A DNA stretch of 64,000 nt from Prionace glauca (GCA_037974335.1 CM075760.1:48442138-48506137), one strand, 5' to 3'; shown: positions 21,130 to 32,654, numbered from the stretch's first letter. A program made the numbers and translations. The notes: generated from the letters alone by a model not told the origin.

Positions 21130-21740
21130 AAAGGGCTGATGATACAAATGCTGAGATTATTCGAAGAAAGGTGAAAATGATGCATTAATGATTGGGTAGA
21201 AATCATTGATCCTTTAGATATTTGTGAGACGAACGCTTTTAAATGTTGATGTTGGGGATAAGATGTACAATCAGATTGAAAGTAACGGTTATCTTCCTGA
21301 ATTCAGTGACATGGGCTCTCAGTCTGACCATCGGAATCTGCAGCAACACAGCGCAGTTGAACATTACAGACAGGCTGATTTGCTCCGTTATTTTCCCAGT
21401 TGTTTCTGTAGTGTAGTGGTTATCACATTCGCCTCACACACGAAAGGTCCCCGGTTCGAAACCGGGCAGAAACAATCGTTAAGCTTGCTTATGTCGGAGA
21501 AGGGATATTGTTGGTTTCAGTTTGTTGCTGCACATTATCCGAACCTCGATGTTAAAGACATGTTATCATTTCTCTGATTTCATCCTCAAATACTTTCTGT
21601 GAAATAAGGTGCACTGACGGGGAAGTTCGATTTTGACACCGAGCATTTATTCGCATCTCGTTCAGTCCCCAACAGAATGTAATGGGTTTATAGGGGCGCA
21701 GACGAATATGGTTCATCACCATCAGAAATTTCTGATAGTA
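21130..21740 (+). repeat. Duplicated tRNA-Val block, copy 1
   Basis: tRNA-Val with both flanks is repeated inverted at 40930-41545. Shared words include GATGCATTAATGATTGGGTA upstream and TTTCAGTTTGTTGCTGCACA downstream. The 5' flank also occurs at 25440-25545 in front of a Phe-like tRNA. Confidence 0.75.
21402..21474 (+). tRNA. tRNA-Val (CAC)
   Basis: Acceptor GTTTCTG/CAGAAAC, D arm GTAGTGTAGTGGTTATCAC, anticodon loop CTCACAC (CAC), T arm CCCGGTTCGAAACCGGG. One mismatch (C-A) closes the anticodon loop, so it may be a weaker copy. Confidence 0.85.
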
Positions 21741-21897
21741 GTGTCTGCTCAAACAGACAGATACAAGTAATACTGTAAGTGAACTCGAGGAAAAGGCGCA
21801 CATTTCACAGAAGAATCACATGACGAAAACGACACTGCGCACACTCCTGCATTCAATCTTACAACAGCAGAAAGGATCAAAATTTCAATCCATTTCA

Positions 21898-21966
21898 CTC
21901 GCGTTGGGATTCGAACCCACACCTCCACGGAGATTGGAGCCTTAGACCGCTCGGCCATACAACCAC
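21898..21966 (-). pseudogene. tRNA-Leu pseudogene lacking the anticodon loop
   Basis: The minus strand reads ATGGCCGAGCGGTCTAAGG then directly CTCCAATCTCCGTGGAGG and TGTGGGTTCGAATCCCA. Compared with the intact Leu gene at 22567, about 13 bases between two AGG words (the first half of the anticodon arm and the anticodon) are gone. The acceptor does not pair. Confidence 0.8.
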
Positions 21967-22217
21967 ATTGACATATGTCACAATCATATTATTTAATGGA
22001 AATGTTTCTGAAATTCGTTTAAAGAAATGGAGTTGGGAAAGGCCATCGGGAGGATTGAGCCTGATCCTTCTCTGAATCAGGTCAGCCTGAACTGTGTAAC
22101 AAACAGAAATCATCTCACTTTAGAAACACAATGAGCTGTACTGAAGGGACACCATCATTTAAACTGTCCTTAAGCTCGTCGTTTCTCAATTTCCTGTTGC
22201 TCTGTTTTTGAAGGGAA

Positions 22218-22256
22218 GTAGGGGGGGGGGGGTGGTGGGGGGGGGGGGGGGGTGGA
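22218..22256 (+). repeat. G-rich tract
   Basis: Long G runs broken only by TGGT; G-quadruplex formation on the plus strand is possible. Confidence 0.85.
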
Positions 22257-22566
22257 GATGGCCTTCGCGTGATATTCGTCTCCATCGATTGTACACTGAA
22301 GGGTCTGAAGAGGATGTCACAGCTTCTGAACTCTGGAGACTCACTGGGGGTGGGAGAACATTCTGAAGGCCGGGTTCCGGACTTGCCTTCAGAGGAGGTC
22401 GGTGCGTGTTTTTTTTGGCTGTGTCGTGTTGGAACTGACGATTGATGAGTCAAACGCAATATTCTGTTCTTACAAGGGCAACTGTCAAAAACGGCACCGC
22501 ACAGAATCCTGCGTCCAACCCGAGCTGTTGGATTTCAGCTCCAAGGACAAAAACTTGCACCAATTC

Positions 22567-22648
22567 TGGCAGCGGTGGGATTCGAACCCACGCCTCAAGA
22601 GAGACTGGAGCCTAAATCCAGCGCCTTAGACCGCTCGGCCACGCTACC
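22567..22648 (-). tRNA. tRNA-Leu (TAG)
   Basis: 82 nt with the long variable arm of class II tRNAs. Acceptor GGTAGCG/CGCTGCC, D arm TGGCCGAGCGGTCTAAGG, anticodon loop ATTTAGG (TAG), T arm GTGGGTTCGAATCCCAC. A TTTTT stop lies about 14 bases downstream on the minus strand. Confidence 0.95.
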
Positions 22649-23642
22649 ACATTGGAAAGCAGCCTAGTCATGTCATTTCATTGCATTAATAATGAAATAT
22701 ATCAGAATCCGTGGAGTTGGGATGGGCCATGAGGGAATCGTAACCGAATCAGATGATCCTGAAATGTGCAGCAAACAAAACTCATCTCCAGTCAGAAACA
22801 CAATGAGCTGCAGTGAGGAGCCGGCTCCATTTAAACTGTCCTTAACCTCGTCTCGACCTCAGAAAGAACAATATGGCTCCCTGTTGAATTTGCTCAGGGT
22901 CTTGACTTGAGAAAGGACAGGATACAAGGCGAGGCTGAGATTTGAGCGTTCTGCAGGGAAATAACTGATATTTATTGTCAGGGATTGGAGGAGAGCAATA
23001 AATCTTCATTTCCTGACCTGCAATCAAAACAGCAGTGAAAGCTTCAAACTCTAACCACCAGACCAGCAGATTACAGCGGGTTTTTTGTTTTGTCCACAAT
23101 CCTGTTGTTATTTTAAATTCCACGGCAGACCACATGCACCACAATTTTCTCCTGCAAAATAGCACCTTCTTTTTCAACACCAGGAAAGTGTTCAGCCAAT
23201 TACAACAATAACTGTAAGACAGTTATTGTTGTATGATTTTTTGGTATGATTTTTTTTCCAAATCATTTTTATTTCAGGTTGAGGGAAAAGTTCTATTATT
23301 CAAATTTTTGTAAATTTTAATTAATCTGATGGGATCACCGTGCACTCTCTAATTATGAAATCAGGGGTATGTTCTTAAAAGGGGCAGAACGTAAGGTTGG
23401 AAGATGTTTTATTTGACGCAAGGAATGATGGACAAGGTAACATTGAGCTGGTGATGGCGGAACCCGGGAGTTCCAATGGTGCAAAGTCATCATTTTCACC
23501 ACCATGGGCTCGATGGCAGATGTCAAGTGTATGTACAAGCAGAGTGCGTTTTTTAGTGAGAAACCTGCCCATTGGGTGACGGAAGAGAGGGAAGAGAAAG
23601 GCTAAAATGATGGTGATCCGCTGATTGGGAAAGTCACTGTCA

Positions 23643-23690
23643 GCTTCCCTGTTGGATCAGTGGTTTGGATTCTGCACTGTGGCCACAAGT
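23643..23690 (+). pseudogene. tRNA-Glu 5'-half relic
   Basis: CAGCTTCCCTGTTGGATCAG then TGGTTTGGATTCTGCAC parallels the tRNA-Glu at 20910, including the preceding CAGCT. A candidate 3' half (GGGGTTGGATTCCCGACCAG) lies about 300 bases further on, near 23977-24003. Both are decayed. Confidence 0.5.
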
Positions 23691-24588
23691 TTATATCACT
23701 TGCGTGTGATATAAACATGACAATGAGAAGGAATAAACTTGTATTGGGTGAATAAAAAAAAAAGAAACGAGACAAAAGGCAGGTGGCTCATGGATAAATT
23801 TCCACCAGCTTCCCATGTCCCTGAATTCTCTAAGAGATCAGAAACCTGTTTATCCCAACCTTAAATGTGCTCGATGATGGGGCATACATAACTGTCAGGT
23901 ACAGAAAATACCAAAGATTCTTGCCCTTTGAGTGAAGTAATTTCTCCTTATCTTAGCCCTAAATGACCAGCCGGTGATCTGTGCCGCAGGGGGTTGGATT
24001 CCCGACCAGCAGAGAAAAAGAAAATCTCTCAGCCTCCATCCTATCAAACCGAATCAGCACTGTGTAAGTTTAAATTGATCACCGCTTATTCTTCTAAACT
24101 CCAGAGAATTTCATCACAGGACAACTCACTGACCCCAGGGAACAATCTGATGAACCTTCTCTTTACCGTATCTAATGATCTAATGCAAAGCATATCCCTT
24201 TTTAAATGTGAAAGTCACATCTGCACAGAATATTCAACCTGGTTTTCACAAAATCCTGTGTAGCAGCAGAAACACCTCGTTATTTTAAAACTCCAGTCTG
24301 CCAGCAATAAGAACAAAATGTAATTTCCCTTCCAAATATCTGCTACACCTACATGATAACTTTAAGCATTCCTTGTACAAACGCATCTATTCCATTCTTA
24401 ATATCAACATTTATATTTATCATCACGTCAAATATGTTCTCGCTTTCGATTTCTTTTCACGAAGAAGAAAATCGTTTTGCTTTCCAAATTAGCACCTCAT
24501 CTGCCCCTCCACTCATAAGAGGACTCCGTTTCGCCTCCCACTCTATTTGCCTTTTTCTAACAGTTTGTATTAGCTAAACTTTGAACGG

Positions 24589-24661
24589 AGGCTCCAGCGA
24601 GAATCGAACTCGCGACCGCTGATTTACAAGATCAGTGCTCTAACCACTGAGCTATGGAGCC
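24589..24661 (-). tRNA. tRNA-Thr (TGT)
   Basis: Acceptor GGCTCCA/TGGAGCC, D arm TAGCTCAGTGGTTAGAGCA, anticodon stem CTGAT/ATCAG with loop CTTGTAA (TGT), T arm GCGAGTTCGATTCTCGC. All stems pair. No nearby TTTT on the minus strand. Confidence 0.93.
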
Positions 24662-25014
24662 AAATACTGTCAGCCCATCGTGGTACTAATAAGATTACCA
24701 CTGGATTGAGGAACAGGATGGGGTTTGTGGTGGGGGATTTTTGATGAATGTGGAAATTTCTGAGGTGGAGACCAGAAAGTTAAAAGACGCAACTTGAAAG
24801 TGACATGATTTGACATGTGTGCTGTGTGTGTATCTGACATGTATGTTGTGTATCTGGCATGTATGTTCTTCAGAGTTTATCGTTAGTGTTACATCTCTGA
24901 CTTCTCCAGCTCCGATGCCAGTTCATCCAGCTGGAAGATTTGGATGTTGTTCCCTTCACAGACGCTGTGAGACGGGTTTTCATTAAATGAAGAATTAACC
25001 AAAAAATGATTCAC

Positions 25015-25060
25015 TCCGTGACTGGGAATCGAAACCGCGTCACGGCGCCGATCCTGATCA
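25015..25060 (-). pseudogene. tRNA-Glu 3'-half relic
   Basis: On the minus strand GGATCGGCGCCGTGACGCGG then TTTCGATTCCCAGTCACGGA parallels the back half of tRNA-Glu. The anticodon region is lost. Confidence 0.5.
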
Positions 25061-25319
25061 CTGGACGTTCAGTGATGCTGATGTGGGAGATTTGTAATGA
25101 ATTGACCATCTCTGTGCCCATTGCTTTATTTCCAATAATTTTCAACAAAAATAAGTCACGATGAGAAATGACGGGAGGTGAAAATGACAGGATTTGAACC
25201 TCAGTTAGAAAGTCCCAATCCATCCTCTGGGCAGGGATTGCAGTCTCAATGTTGGCAATTCTGTCTCTTATATCGACAAACAGCCATTCAGCCTGTGTTC
25301 CTGTCTGTCTTCTCCATCG

Positions 25320-25440
25320 GAGTAACTCCGTTTGATAAAGTGTCATCTGGACTCGAAACGTCCGCCCTTTTCACTCCTTACCGGTGCTGTAGACACTGGG
25401 AGATTTTGGAGCATTTCCTCTTTTCCCATCCGCAGTAATT
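25320..25440 (-). repeat. Dispersed shark repeat fragment
   Basis: TAAAGTGTCATCTGGACTCG, AAACGTCC and GGGAGATTTTGGAGCATTTC match, in reverse, the element at 3782-3915. Confidence 0.5.
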
Positions 25441-25552
25441 TGCTTTTATCATTAAGGACATTTGATTGAGATTACTTGAAGAAAGATGAAATGGGCAGAA
25501 ATCATTGCTCTCTTAGATATCCGGGAGACGAAAGCTTCCTGCTTACACGCCA

Positions 25553-25625
25553 GCTGAAATAGCTCAGTTGGGAGAGCGTTAGACTGACCATCTAAAGGTC
25601 ACTGGTTCAATCCCCGGTTTCGGCA
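25553..25625 (+). pseudogene. tRNA-Phe-like copy with anticodon GAC
   Basis: The body is tRNA-Phe (GAAATAGCTCAGTTGGGAGA, GCGTTAGACTGA) and the acceptor GCTGAAA/TTTCGGC pairs. The loop reads CTGACCA instead of CTGAAGA, so the anticodon is GAC rather than GAA and base 37 is C, not a purine. The T stem has two mismatches. It is probably a pseudogene, although a TTTT stop follows and both boxes are partly kept. Its 5' flank resembles that of the Val block. Confidence 0.7.
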
Positions 25626-26204
25626 GGATCTCCTTGCTGGTTTTCTGTGCCAATTGGTAGTGCATTTTGTCTCACACTGTCTTCAAACATCAGTTCACAC
25701 AAATTGCAACACACCAAATGCCAATTGGCTTTCTGCTGACTGGCTCTGGAAAAAGGCAAAGTTTAAGAGCACGGATGGGCGCCCACACCCATCCTGGACG
25801 GGACAGGTTAGTTCTGATTCCCGCTCCACAAATAGTGCCAAACGTACTGACATCACCCAGTATTTTCCGTTTTTATTTCAGATTTCGAAAGTCCGCAGTC
25901 GGCTACTTTATGTTTATGTTTGGAGCTGACAAGTGGCAAGTAACATAGGCGCCACACAGAATGCTGAGAGGCTTGGTGATGCTGTTGTCTGTGTGGTGTT
26001 GGAGGGGTGCGGGGGTGCTGCCGGGTGGAAGTGGTCTTGTCTTTGGAAGGTGCTGTCTAAGGTGCCTTTGGTGGATTCCTGCATCATGCAGACAAGTGGG
26101 GAACATTCTATCGCACTCCTGACTTGTGCCACGTCGATGGTGGACTGTTCCACTGATTCAGGGACTATTTCCTCGGGTGGATGTAGCTGTCACTCGGGGG
26201 CATA

Positions 26205-26470
26205 GCTATAAGGTTCATATAGGAGGGATGTCCGAGGTGGGTTCTTTACTCAGAAAGTGGTTGGGGTGTGGAATGGACTCACTGCTGTGATCGTGGAGTC
26301 GGACATTTTAGGATCTTTCAAGCGGTTATTGGGTCGGCAGATGGAGCACTCCAGAATGATAGGGAGTGGGATAGCTTGATCTTGATCTTGATCATGGGTT
26401 CGGACAAAGCTCAGCACAACATCGTGGGACGAATGACCTGTACTGTGATGTACTGTTCGATGTTCGATGT
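26205..26470 (+). mobile_element. CR1-type LINE 3' end
   Basis: GGGTTCTTTACTCAGAAAGTG then GGTGTGGAATGGACTC and a tail of TGTTCGATGTTCGATG repeats. A sister copy of the same subfamily is at 39345-39600. Confidence 0.65.
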
Positions 26471-26979
26471 TTTTTGGGAGTCAGGAGGTAAGTTACTCCT
26501 GCAGGATTCCCAGCCTCTGACCTGCTCTTTTAGCCACTGAACGAACTGATAAAATGTATGCTGAGTCGGAATAGGTCTATCTTCTTTCCTGCTCTGTGTT
26601 GTCATGAATTTTCAGCACTTTTGTCTTTTCCGGAATGTATTTTGAGGCTGAAGTAAGAGTCAATGTCACATGATTGTAAGATCTGTGTTCAGGTAATATT
26701 CAATAGTGGATTCACTGGCGGGAGGGGTGCGGTTTCCAGTCATGTTGTTGACGCTGGATTGATAACGCAGAGAAGCAAATGACGCTTTGAGAACCAGGGT
26801 TCGAATTTCAACACAGCAGGTTAACTCCATTCAAGGCAAAGTAGAATGCCTGTGAGTGAGAATAGCAAATTTCAATTATGTAACATTTCCTCACTAAGTT
26901 GAATATGTTTTGACCATGTTTCCGCTAATTTTGAAGCTTCAGACGGATATGTAAACAGTGCTGCAGCTGTTTTTGCCGC

Positions 26980-27052
26980 GGGCCAGTGGCGCAATGGATA
27001 ACGCGTCTGACTACGGATCAGAAGATTCTAGGTTCGACTCCTGGCTGGCTCG
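26980..27052 (+). tRNA. tRNA-Arg (ACG)
   Basis: Acceptor GGGCCAG/CTGGCTC fully paired, anticodon loop CTACGGA (ACG), T arm CTAGGTTCGACTCCTGG with one wobble. It is a second Arg-ACG gene, on the opposite strand from the copy at 17177. No TTTT follows closely. Confidence 0.92.
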
Positions 27053-27680
27053 CTATGTTATTGCAACATTAGTTCTAAAACTCCATATCTGTGTTGATGA
27101 AAAATATATTTTCACTAAATTTAGACGAATTCAGGGAAATGTTGACCAAATGCAATCAGCTTCAATGAAGATACTTATCTTACCTACTTATTTTTCAAAA
27201 ACAATGGTGACTAAAAAAAACTGAAAAACTTTTCTTCTGAAAATTTTTTTTTAAATGACAAATTTTCGTTAAAGTATTTGGGGAAAAAAGATCAGCAAGT
27301 TTAAGCTACCTTTTAAAAAGTTGGAAATTTTTCGAAGAGAAACATGGAAACATTACATTGTTCAGAATGGTGAAAATAATTTGTAAAAAAGTTGATCAAA
27401 TCGGTTGAAGAATTTCTTCTAAACATGTTTAATTTTAAGAAGCAAAATACAGAGTTTTTTAAAAAGTTGACAAATTTCAGTTAAAACAGATGGAGGAATT
27501 TCTTGGGAGTAAGTTTTATTCTGAAAAGTTCAAATTAGCCAGAAGTTTCTGGTTTGTGATGCTGGGATTGTTGTCCATTGGAGAGAAGGAGATTGAGGAG
27601 TGATTTAATCGAGGTGAACTAGATTAGACCAAGTTTATAGGGGGAGCGGCAATTTATAAAATTTGGGGCAAGTCGGGGAC
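27053..27680. other. AT-rich spacer
   Basis: Low-complexity A- and T-rich text with many TTTTT and AAAA runs; a short CR1-like piece (TTGGAGAGAAGGAGATTGAG) lies near 27578. Nothing else is recognised. Confidence 0.4.
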
Positions 27681-27684
27681 ATCA

Positions 27685-27764
27685 CACATGCACACACACC
27701 TACACACATTCTCTCTCTCACTCACACACACACACTCACTCACTCACACACACATACACTCACA

Positions 27765-27800
<36 letters not shown>
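27685..27800 (+). repeat. CA-rich microsatellite
   Basis: Imperfect CA/CT repeats (CACACACA, CTCACTCA), ending in a purer CA run near 27772-27799. Confidence 0.9.
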
Positions 27801-27803
<3 letters not shown>

Positions 27804-28060
27804 TCAATAATTGCCAGACTCGAGTCGAATTGCTATTATGCGACACAAACCGCTTCTTTTTATTTTCCAACAGAGGAATTAAAGAGCAGCAAAAAAACGA
27901 GAAGCACTGACATTGCAGACACCTGGCACCAGAGGATGATCACACTGTGCATTGTCAGACCAATTGAACTGGCTGATAAATTGTCCTCTCGATTGGTGCT
28001 TTGTGATACATTGAAACAAAACACTCTTCAGCAAATCAACCATCTGCGTGTGAAAACAAG

Positions 28061-28130
28061 GTCCCACCGAGATTTGAACTCGGATCGCTGGATTCAGAGT
28101 CTCGAGTGCTCACCATTACACCACGAAATC
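28061..28130 (-). pseudogene. tRNA-Gln pseudogene (CTG)
   Basis: The minus strand keeps GTGGTGTAATGGT, loop CTCTGAA and GAGTTCAAATCTC, but the acceptor ends (GATTTCG and GTGGGAC) do not pair and the anticodon stem has two mismatches. Flanks match the intact Gln at 17520. Confidence 0.75.
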
Positions 28131-28379
28131 ACACAGGCTCACTGAAAATACTCGTTCAATATTTCTGCCACCTTGAATAGCAGAGAGAAATGTAAATCCC
28201 GTTGAGCAATCCCCTCAATGGCCAACACCCATTCATACTTGCATTGCCCTTACTGGTTCCTACTATAAAAATACTGGAAAATCTCAACATCTTTAACGAG
28301 AAACAATAAATAGTACTACAAAACTGAAACGTTAGTTCTCCTGATCCGGGAATCTGAAACACGGGGACAAAATCTCAGG

Positions 28380-29680
28380 ATAAGGCGCTGATGATTTAGG
28401 ACAGCAAAGAGGAGAAATTGCTTCACTCAAAGACTCGTGAATCTTGGGAATTCTCTACTCTAGAGGGTGCTGATGTTCCATCATTGAACACATTTCAGTT
28501 TGGGTTAGACAGATTTATGATCTATCCAGGAATGAATGGAAGCAGGTATACGGAATTGGAACAAATGCTCAGTCACAAGTTCATGTTTCGATTGTTTTCT
28601 TTTTAAGTTTAATAGTATAATGGAAGTGTGTCTATAATGTTATGTGTAATATGTTTGAAGTCAGTTGTCATTAAATAATGTTGGTAACTCCAGATAACAG
28701 TCCAGTCGAGAACAATTGAGAGCGATCTTTCATTATTAGCACCCACGGACCCATTTGCCAACAGGTAAGTGTTTGCCGATGGTGAGAAAATAGCAATAGA
28801 TCGTGGTGGGTGATCTCAAACCACCAACCTTTCGGTTAATAGCCGAACGCACTGACCAATTACACCACAGAGACTGAGACAGTAGGTGGTAAATATATTC
28901 TAAACTAGTGTGTCACTGACCACAATTCTATTTCTGCAAAACCTGTTCCAGAACTGCAGAATGTCCGCACTGTTTACAATTCTATACAAGTCTCTTTAGT
29001 TCCGTTGATCCCGCAACACTGCTGTAGAGTGTTGGTTATTCCCTTTCTCCTATGAACGGGCAGGTAAAATAAATCCGTGTCTCTTATCAAAGGGAGGAAT
29101 TTAACAGGAGGGAAGAGAACTGACCACCAGCAGCCCAATCATCCAATACTTTCCACTCAGTCATCAATAATACTGCACCTCCTTCCGAATATTGTGATCC
29201 ATTTCCCTCAGGATTTCTTCCAAGATTTAATATTTCCCTTGTTTTCTTCTAATTTTGATATAAGATTCGCTTCAATATTCAACACAAATGGAATTACAAA
29301 CCTGAGGGAGAACAGTAGGAAACAAGTCACTGGATAACACAAATCCCCTGGTGCTCATTTCCAGATTCCCAACACTCAGCTTTTCAATCAATGCAGGAAG
29401 TTATCACTGAAAAGTTTTGGAAAGTTGGTGTGAATTTTGTTTGTGAATCACTCGGGTGTTGTGCAAATGCTACTCGAAGGTTCAGTGAGCGGAATATAAT
29501 CTATCTGCGTTTTGCTGAGCTTGTGTTCGGTGTATGGGAAGGTTTGGACGGGGTTGGACCTTGTGTCCCGGGGATGGGCAGTAACCCGCTGACTGAAGCT
29601 GCAGTCGCCGCTTTCTGCTGGCGATTGGAGACTGAGGGATATAATCCTGCTGCTTCTCCCTGTCTCACTCACCGTGGAGC
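28380..29680 (-). repeat. Duplicated tRNA-Asn block, copy 2 (inverted, extended)
   Basis: In reverse complement this follows 42700-44100: CR1 3' fragment, 3' flank, tRNA-Asn, 5' flank, then a further segment at 29390-29680 (GTTTTGGAAAGTTGGTGTGA, TTCAGTGAGCGGAATATAATC) that matches 42720-42990 inverted. The order and relative orientation are kept, so one event could have copied all of it. Confidence 0.75.
28802..28874 (-). pseudogene. tRNA-Asn-like copy with anticodon ATT
   Basis: The minus strand keeps GTCTCTGTGGTGTAATTGG and TTCGGCTATTAACCGAA, so the anticodon stem pairs and the anticodon is ATT instead of GTT. The 3' acceptor strand no longer pairs with the 5' strand and the T stem is damaged. 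Confidence 0.75.
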
Positions 29681-29805
29681 CGGGGAAAAGAGAATCATTG
29701 ATGGGTTTGTTTCCCGGTCTGAAATGTGGCCTCGAATAACGGTTATTAACGGAGGTAACGCTGTGGGAGCCTTTAATAATGTGACAAAAGTCAGTGCAGT
29801 GCAGT

Positions 29806-29900
29806 GCTCCAGTGGCGCAATCGGTTAGCGCGCGGTATTTATACAGCAGTACAGCCAGCGGGCTATGCCGAGGTTGTGAGTTCGACCCTCACCTGGAGCA
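29806..29900 (+). tRNA. tRNA-Ile (TAT) with intron
   Basis: Acceptor GCTCCAG/CTGGAGC, D arm TGGCGCAATCGGTTAGCGC, T arm GTGAGTTCGACCCTCAC. The anticodon TAT (29840-29842) is followed one base later by a 21-nt intron (29844-29864, CAGCAGTACAGCC...), as in other vertebrate Ile-TAT genes; removal by the tRNA splicing endonuclease is expected. Base 32 is T instead of C. A TTTT stop follows within ten bases. Confidence 0.93.
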
Positions 29901-30104
29901 CTTGCGTTTTGGTGAGAAGATTGTGCAGTGGTCTAATGCGCAGTGTGGGTGACAGCAATCGGAGAGAACTTCCTCTGTCTCATCAGCAGCCCGTAAGGAT
30001 GGGAAACATAGCGAGAGCAATGAAACCGGGGTATGGACATAGAGGGTTTCTAAATCTCTGGTAACGGCCTCAAATCTCGAAAATGAGCCCGTAGTTCTGT
30101 GTTT

Positions 30105-30200
30105 GCAGCTTCCGGTCTTTTTCCTGAGACGAAGCGCAGGTTAAAGGCCACCATCTTGAATCAGCGGAGAGTAGAGCGCATGCGCAGTCTTGGTGACACA
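30105..30200. promoter_or_regulatory. Promoter-like motif cluster
   Basis: A short CpG-rich patch with an ETS site (CTTCCGG), a YY1-like CCACCATCTTGA and an NRF1-like GCGCATGCGCAG. No gene that it would serve is visible next to it; it may be a promoter relic related to the inverted arms. Confidence 0.35.
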
Positions 30201-30547
30201 ACGGCGAGTGGGTGAGGTTTCATATTTCTGCTCCCTTCCAGGTCCTAGTGCCTGGGCCTAATTCTGCACATATATCTTACAGTCTAAAACTTGGCCATGT
30301 TCGTGAAGAATGATTGAAGACAAATCGGTCGACACCCAGATCTGTTCCAAACATCAAATAGTCTCACCATGCAAACTGTACCCTGAACTTAGAAAATCAC
30401 ACATTCTTATTCATTTATTGCAGCCCATCCTGGCTGGTTATGAACCAATCACAATATGAATCAATTAGAGACATATCCAGTTAAGCTAACAATCAGGCTT
30501 CATGTGGCTGTGTGATCAGCTCATGGACAGCTTTGGACCATCTCATC

Positions 30548-31600
30548 ATGTAGGAGACAGAGAGTGGTGGTTGATGGGAAATATTCGTCATGGAGTTCGG
30601 TTACAAGTGGTGTGCCTCAGGGATCTGTTTTGGGGCCACTGCTGTTTGTAATTTTTATTAATGATCTGGATGAGAGTATAGTTGGGTGGATTAGTAAGTT
30701 TGCTGATGACACCAAAGTCGGAGGTGTGGTAGATTGTGAGGAAGGGTGTCATAGTTTGCAGGATGACTTAGAAAGGTTGCAGAGCTGGGCTGAGAGGTGG
30801 CGGATGGAGTTTAATGTGGAGAAGTGTGAGGTAATTCATTTCGGTAGGAATAACAGATGTGTTGAGTATAGGGCTAACGGGAGGACTTTGAATAGTGTGG
30901 AGGAGCAGAGGGATCTAGGTGTATGTGTACATAGATCCCTGAAAGTTGGGAATCAAGTAGATAAGGTTGTTAAGAAGGCATACGGAGTCTTGGCGTTTAT
31001 TGGTAGGGGGATTGAATTTAGGAGTCGCAGCGTCATGATGCAACTGTACACAACTCTGGTGCGGCCACACTTGGAGTTTTGTGTGCAGTTCTGGTCCCCG
31101 CATTACAGGAAGGATGTAGAGGCTTTGGAGAGGGTGCAGAGGAGGTTTACCAGGATGTTGCCTGGTATGGAGGGGAGATCCTATGAGGAGAGACTGAGAG
31201 ATTTGGGGTTGTTTTCGCTGGAAAGAAGGCGGCTAAGAGGGGATCTCATTGAAACATATAAGATGATTAGAGGTTTAGACAGGGTAGATAGTGATAGCCT
31301 TTTTCCTAGGATGGAGAAAGCTAGCACGAGGGGGCATGATTTTAAATTAAGGGGGGGTAGTTATAGGACAGATGTCAGGGGTAGGTTCTTTACCCAGAGG
31401 GTGGTGAGGGACTGGAATGCCCTGCCAGCTGCAGTTGTAAATGCACCTAGTTTGGGGGCGTTTAAGAGATCTGTGGATAGGTTTATGGATGAAAAGGGAT
31501 TGGTTTAGCCTAGTGGGTCATTGTTTTGTAACTGGTCGGCGCAACATCGTGGGCCGAAGGGCCTGTTCTGCGCTGTAATGTTCTATGTTCTATGTGGACC
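30548..31600 (+). mobile_element. CR1-type LINE, 5'-truncated, open C-terminal frame
   Basis: A 314-residue frame (30564-31508) runs from the reverse-transcriptase palm ([27 protein letters not shown]) through the C-terminal region ([34 protein letters not shown]) without a stop. The 3' end is GGGCCGAAGGGCCTGTTCTG with TTCTATGTTCTATG repeats. It is very close to the minus-strand copy at 6813-8977, so the insertion seems recent. Confidence 0.88.
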
Positions 31601-32145
31601 AGACACCTTATAACAACAGACTTTCTGCCGTCACAATGAACCACTAGACTCAGGACTTTCTGATCTCCACCACATCCCAGACTATTCTGTTACCAGTCGA
31701 TTACTCAGATCAGCTACCGACATGCTGATAAGAGGGGCCCTGCTAAGCAGCTTTAATAGCCCATGATTGCAGAAATTGAACAGTCACAGGAATGTGGTCA
31801 AGATAGTGTCCCATAATGCTTCACATTCAATCTGCAGTCCTTCAATGATAACAGAATATATGGCTGTATGTAGCTGCTTCAGCCATGGTCAACCCCAACA
31901 CTGTCTTCTTGAACTGCTACAATACCCAGAGTACACTCACAGTTCTGTTAAGGATTTCCAGCCACATATTCCAGACTTCCACAAGACTGTAGGTAGTTCC
32001 AGATTGATATATTTCACTCAACCACACCCAAGGTGAGTTATTCCAATTCCTTTATTGTCCAGGACAATATGTTCACAATATCTTTAAAACAAATTCAACA
32101 TTCCCATTTGATTTCAGGTATTAACATATTCTGTTAGTTTGTTCT
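31601..32145. other. Spacer without recognised features
   Basis: No gene, tRNA or clear repeat is seen in this stretch. Confidence 0.4.
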
Positions 32146-32490
32146 TTATTGTCAATGTCAGGCTGGGGTTGTTCCCCTTGGAGCAAAGGAGGTTGAGGGG
32201 AGATTTGACAGAGGTGGACAAGACTCTAACTGGTTTAGATAAGAAAATCTGTTCCTATTAGCTGATTGGATAATGATGAGAGGGACACAGATTGAAGGTT
32301 TCGGGTCAGAAGTGTGGTGGCGGGGGGGTGGGGGGCAGGGTGGTGGTGGTGGTGGGCATGCGAGGGAGAATATTTTGATGCAGCGAACGGTAATGATCTG
32401 GAACTCACTGCCTATGAGGGTGGAGGAAATGGAGACACTGAACAAGGAAAATGGGATGGACATTTGGGGGGTTTCAAACAGAAATGCTGA
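32146..32490 (+). mobile_element. CR1-type LINE fragment with G-rich insertion
   Basis: CAAAGGAGGTTGAGGGGAGA and TTTGACAGAGGTGGACAAGA match the CR1 C-terminal region; a GGTGGTGGTGG stretch at about 32320-32355 has expanded inside it. Confidence 0.6.
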
Positions 32491-32654
32491 CTAAATATCT
32501 CTGACCTTCCTAACACCAGACACTCTTGTGATCCTTACAAAATTTGAAACCAGGTATTCGCAACAAAGCTCAAAAAGCATCAGCCAATTGGAGGCAAAGT
32601 TGTGGATTAGCCAGTCCAGCAGAAAGAAACCCTCCCCATTGACCAGCTGTGAAC

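Noticed and set aside
26755-26820. Possible tRNA around AACCAGGGTTCGAATTTCAA
   Set aside because: Only a B-box-like word is present; no D arm or anticodon stem can be paired.
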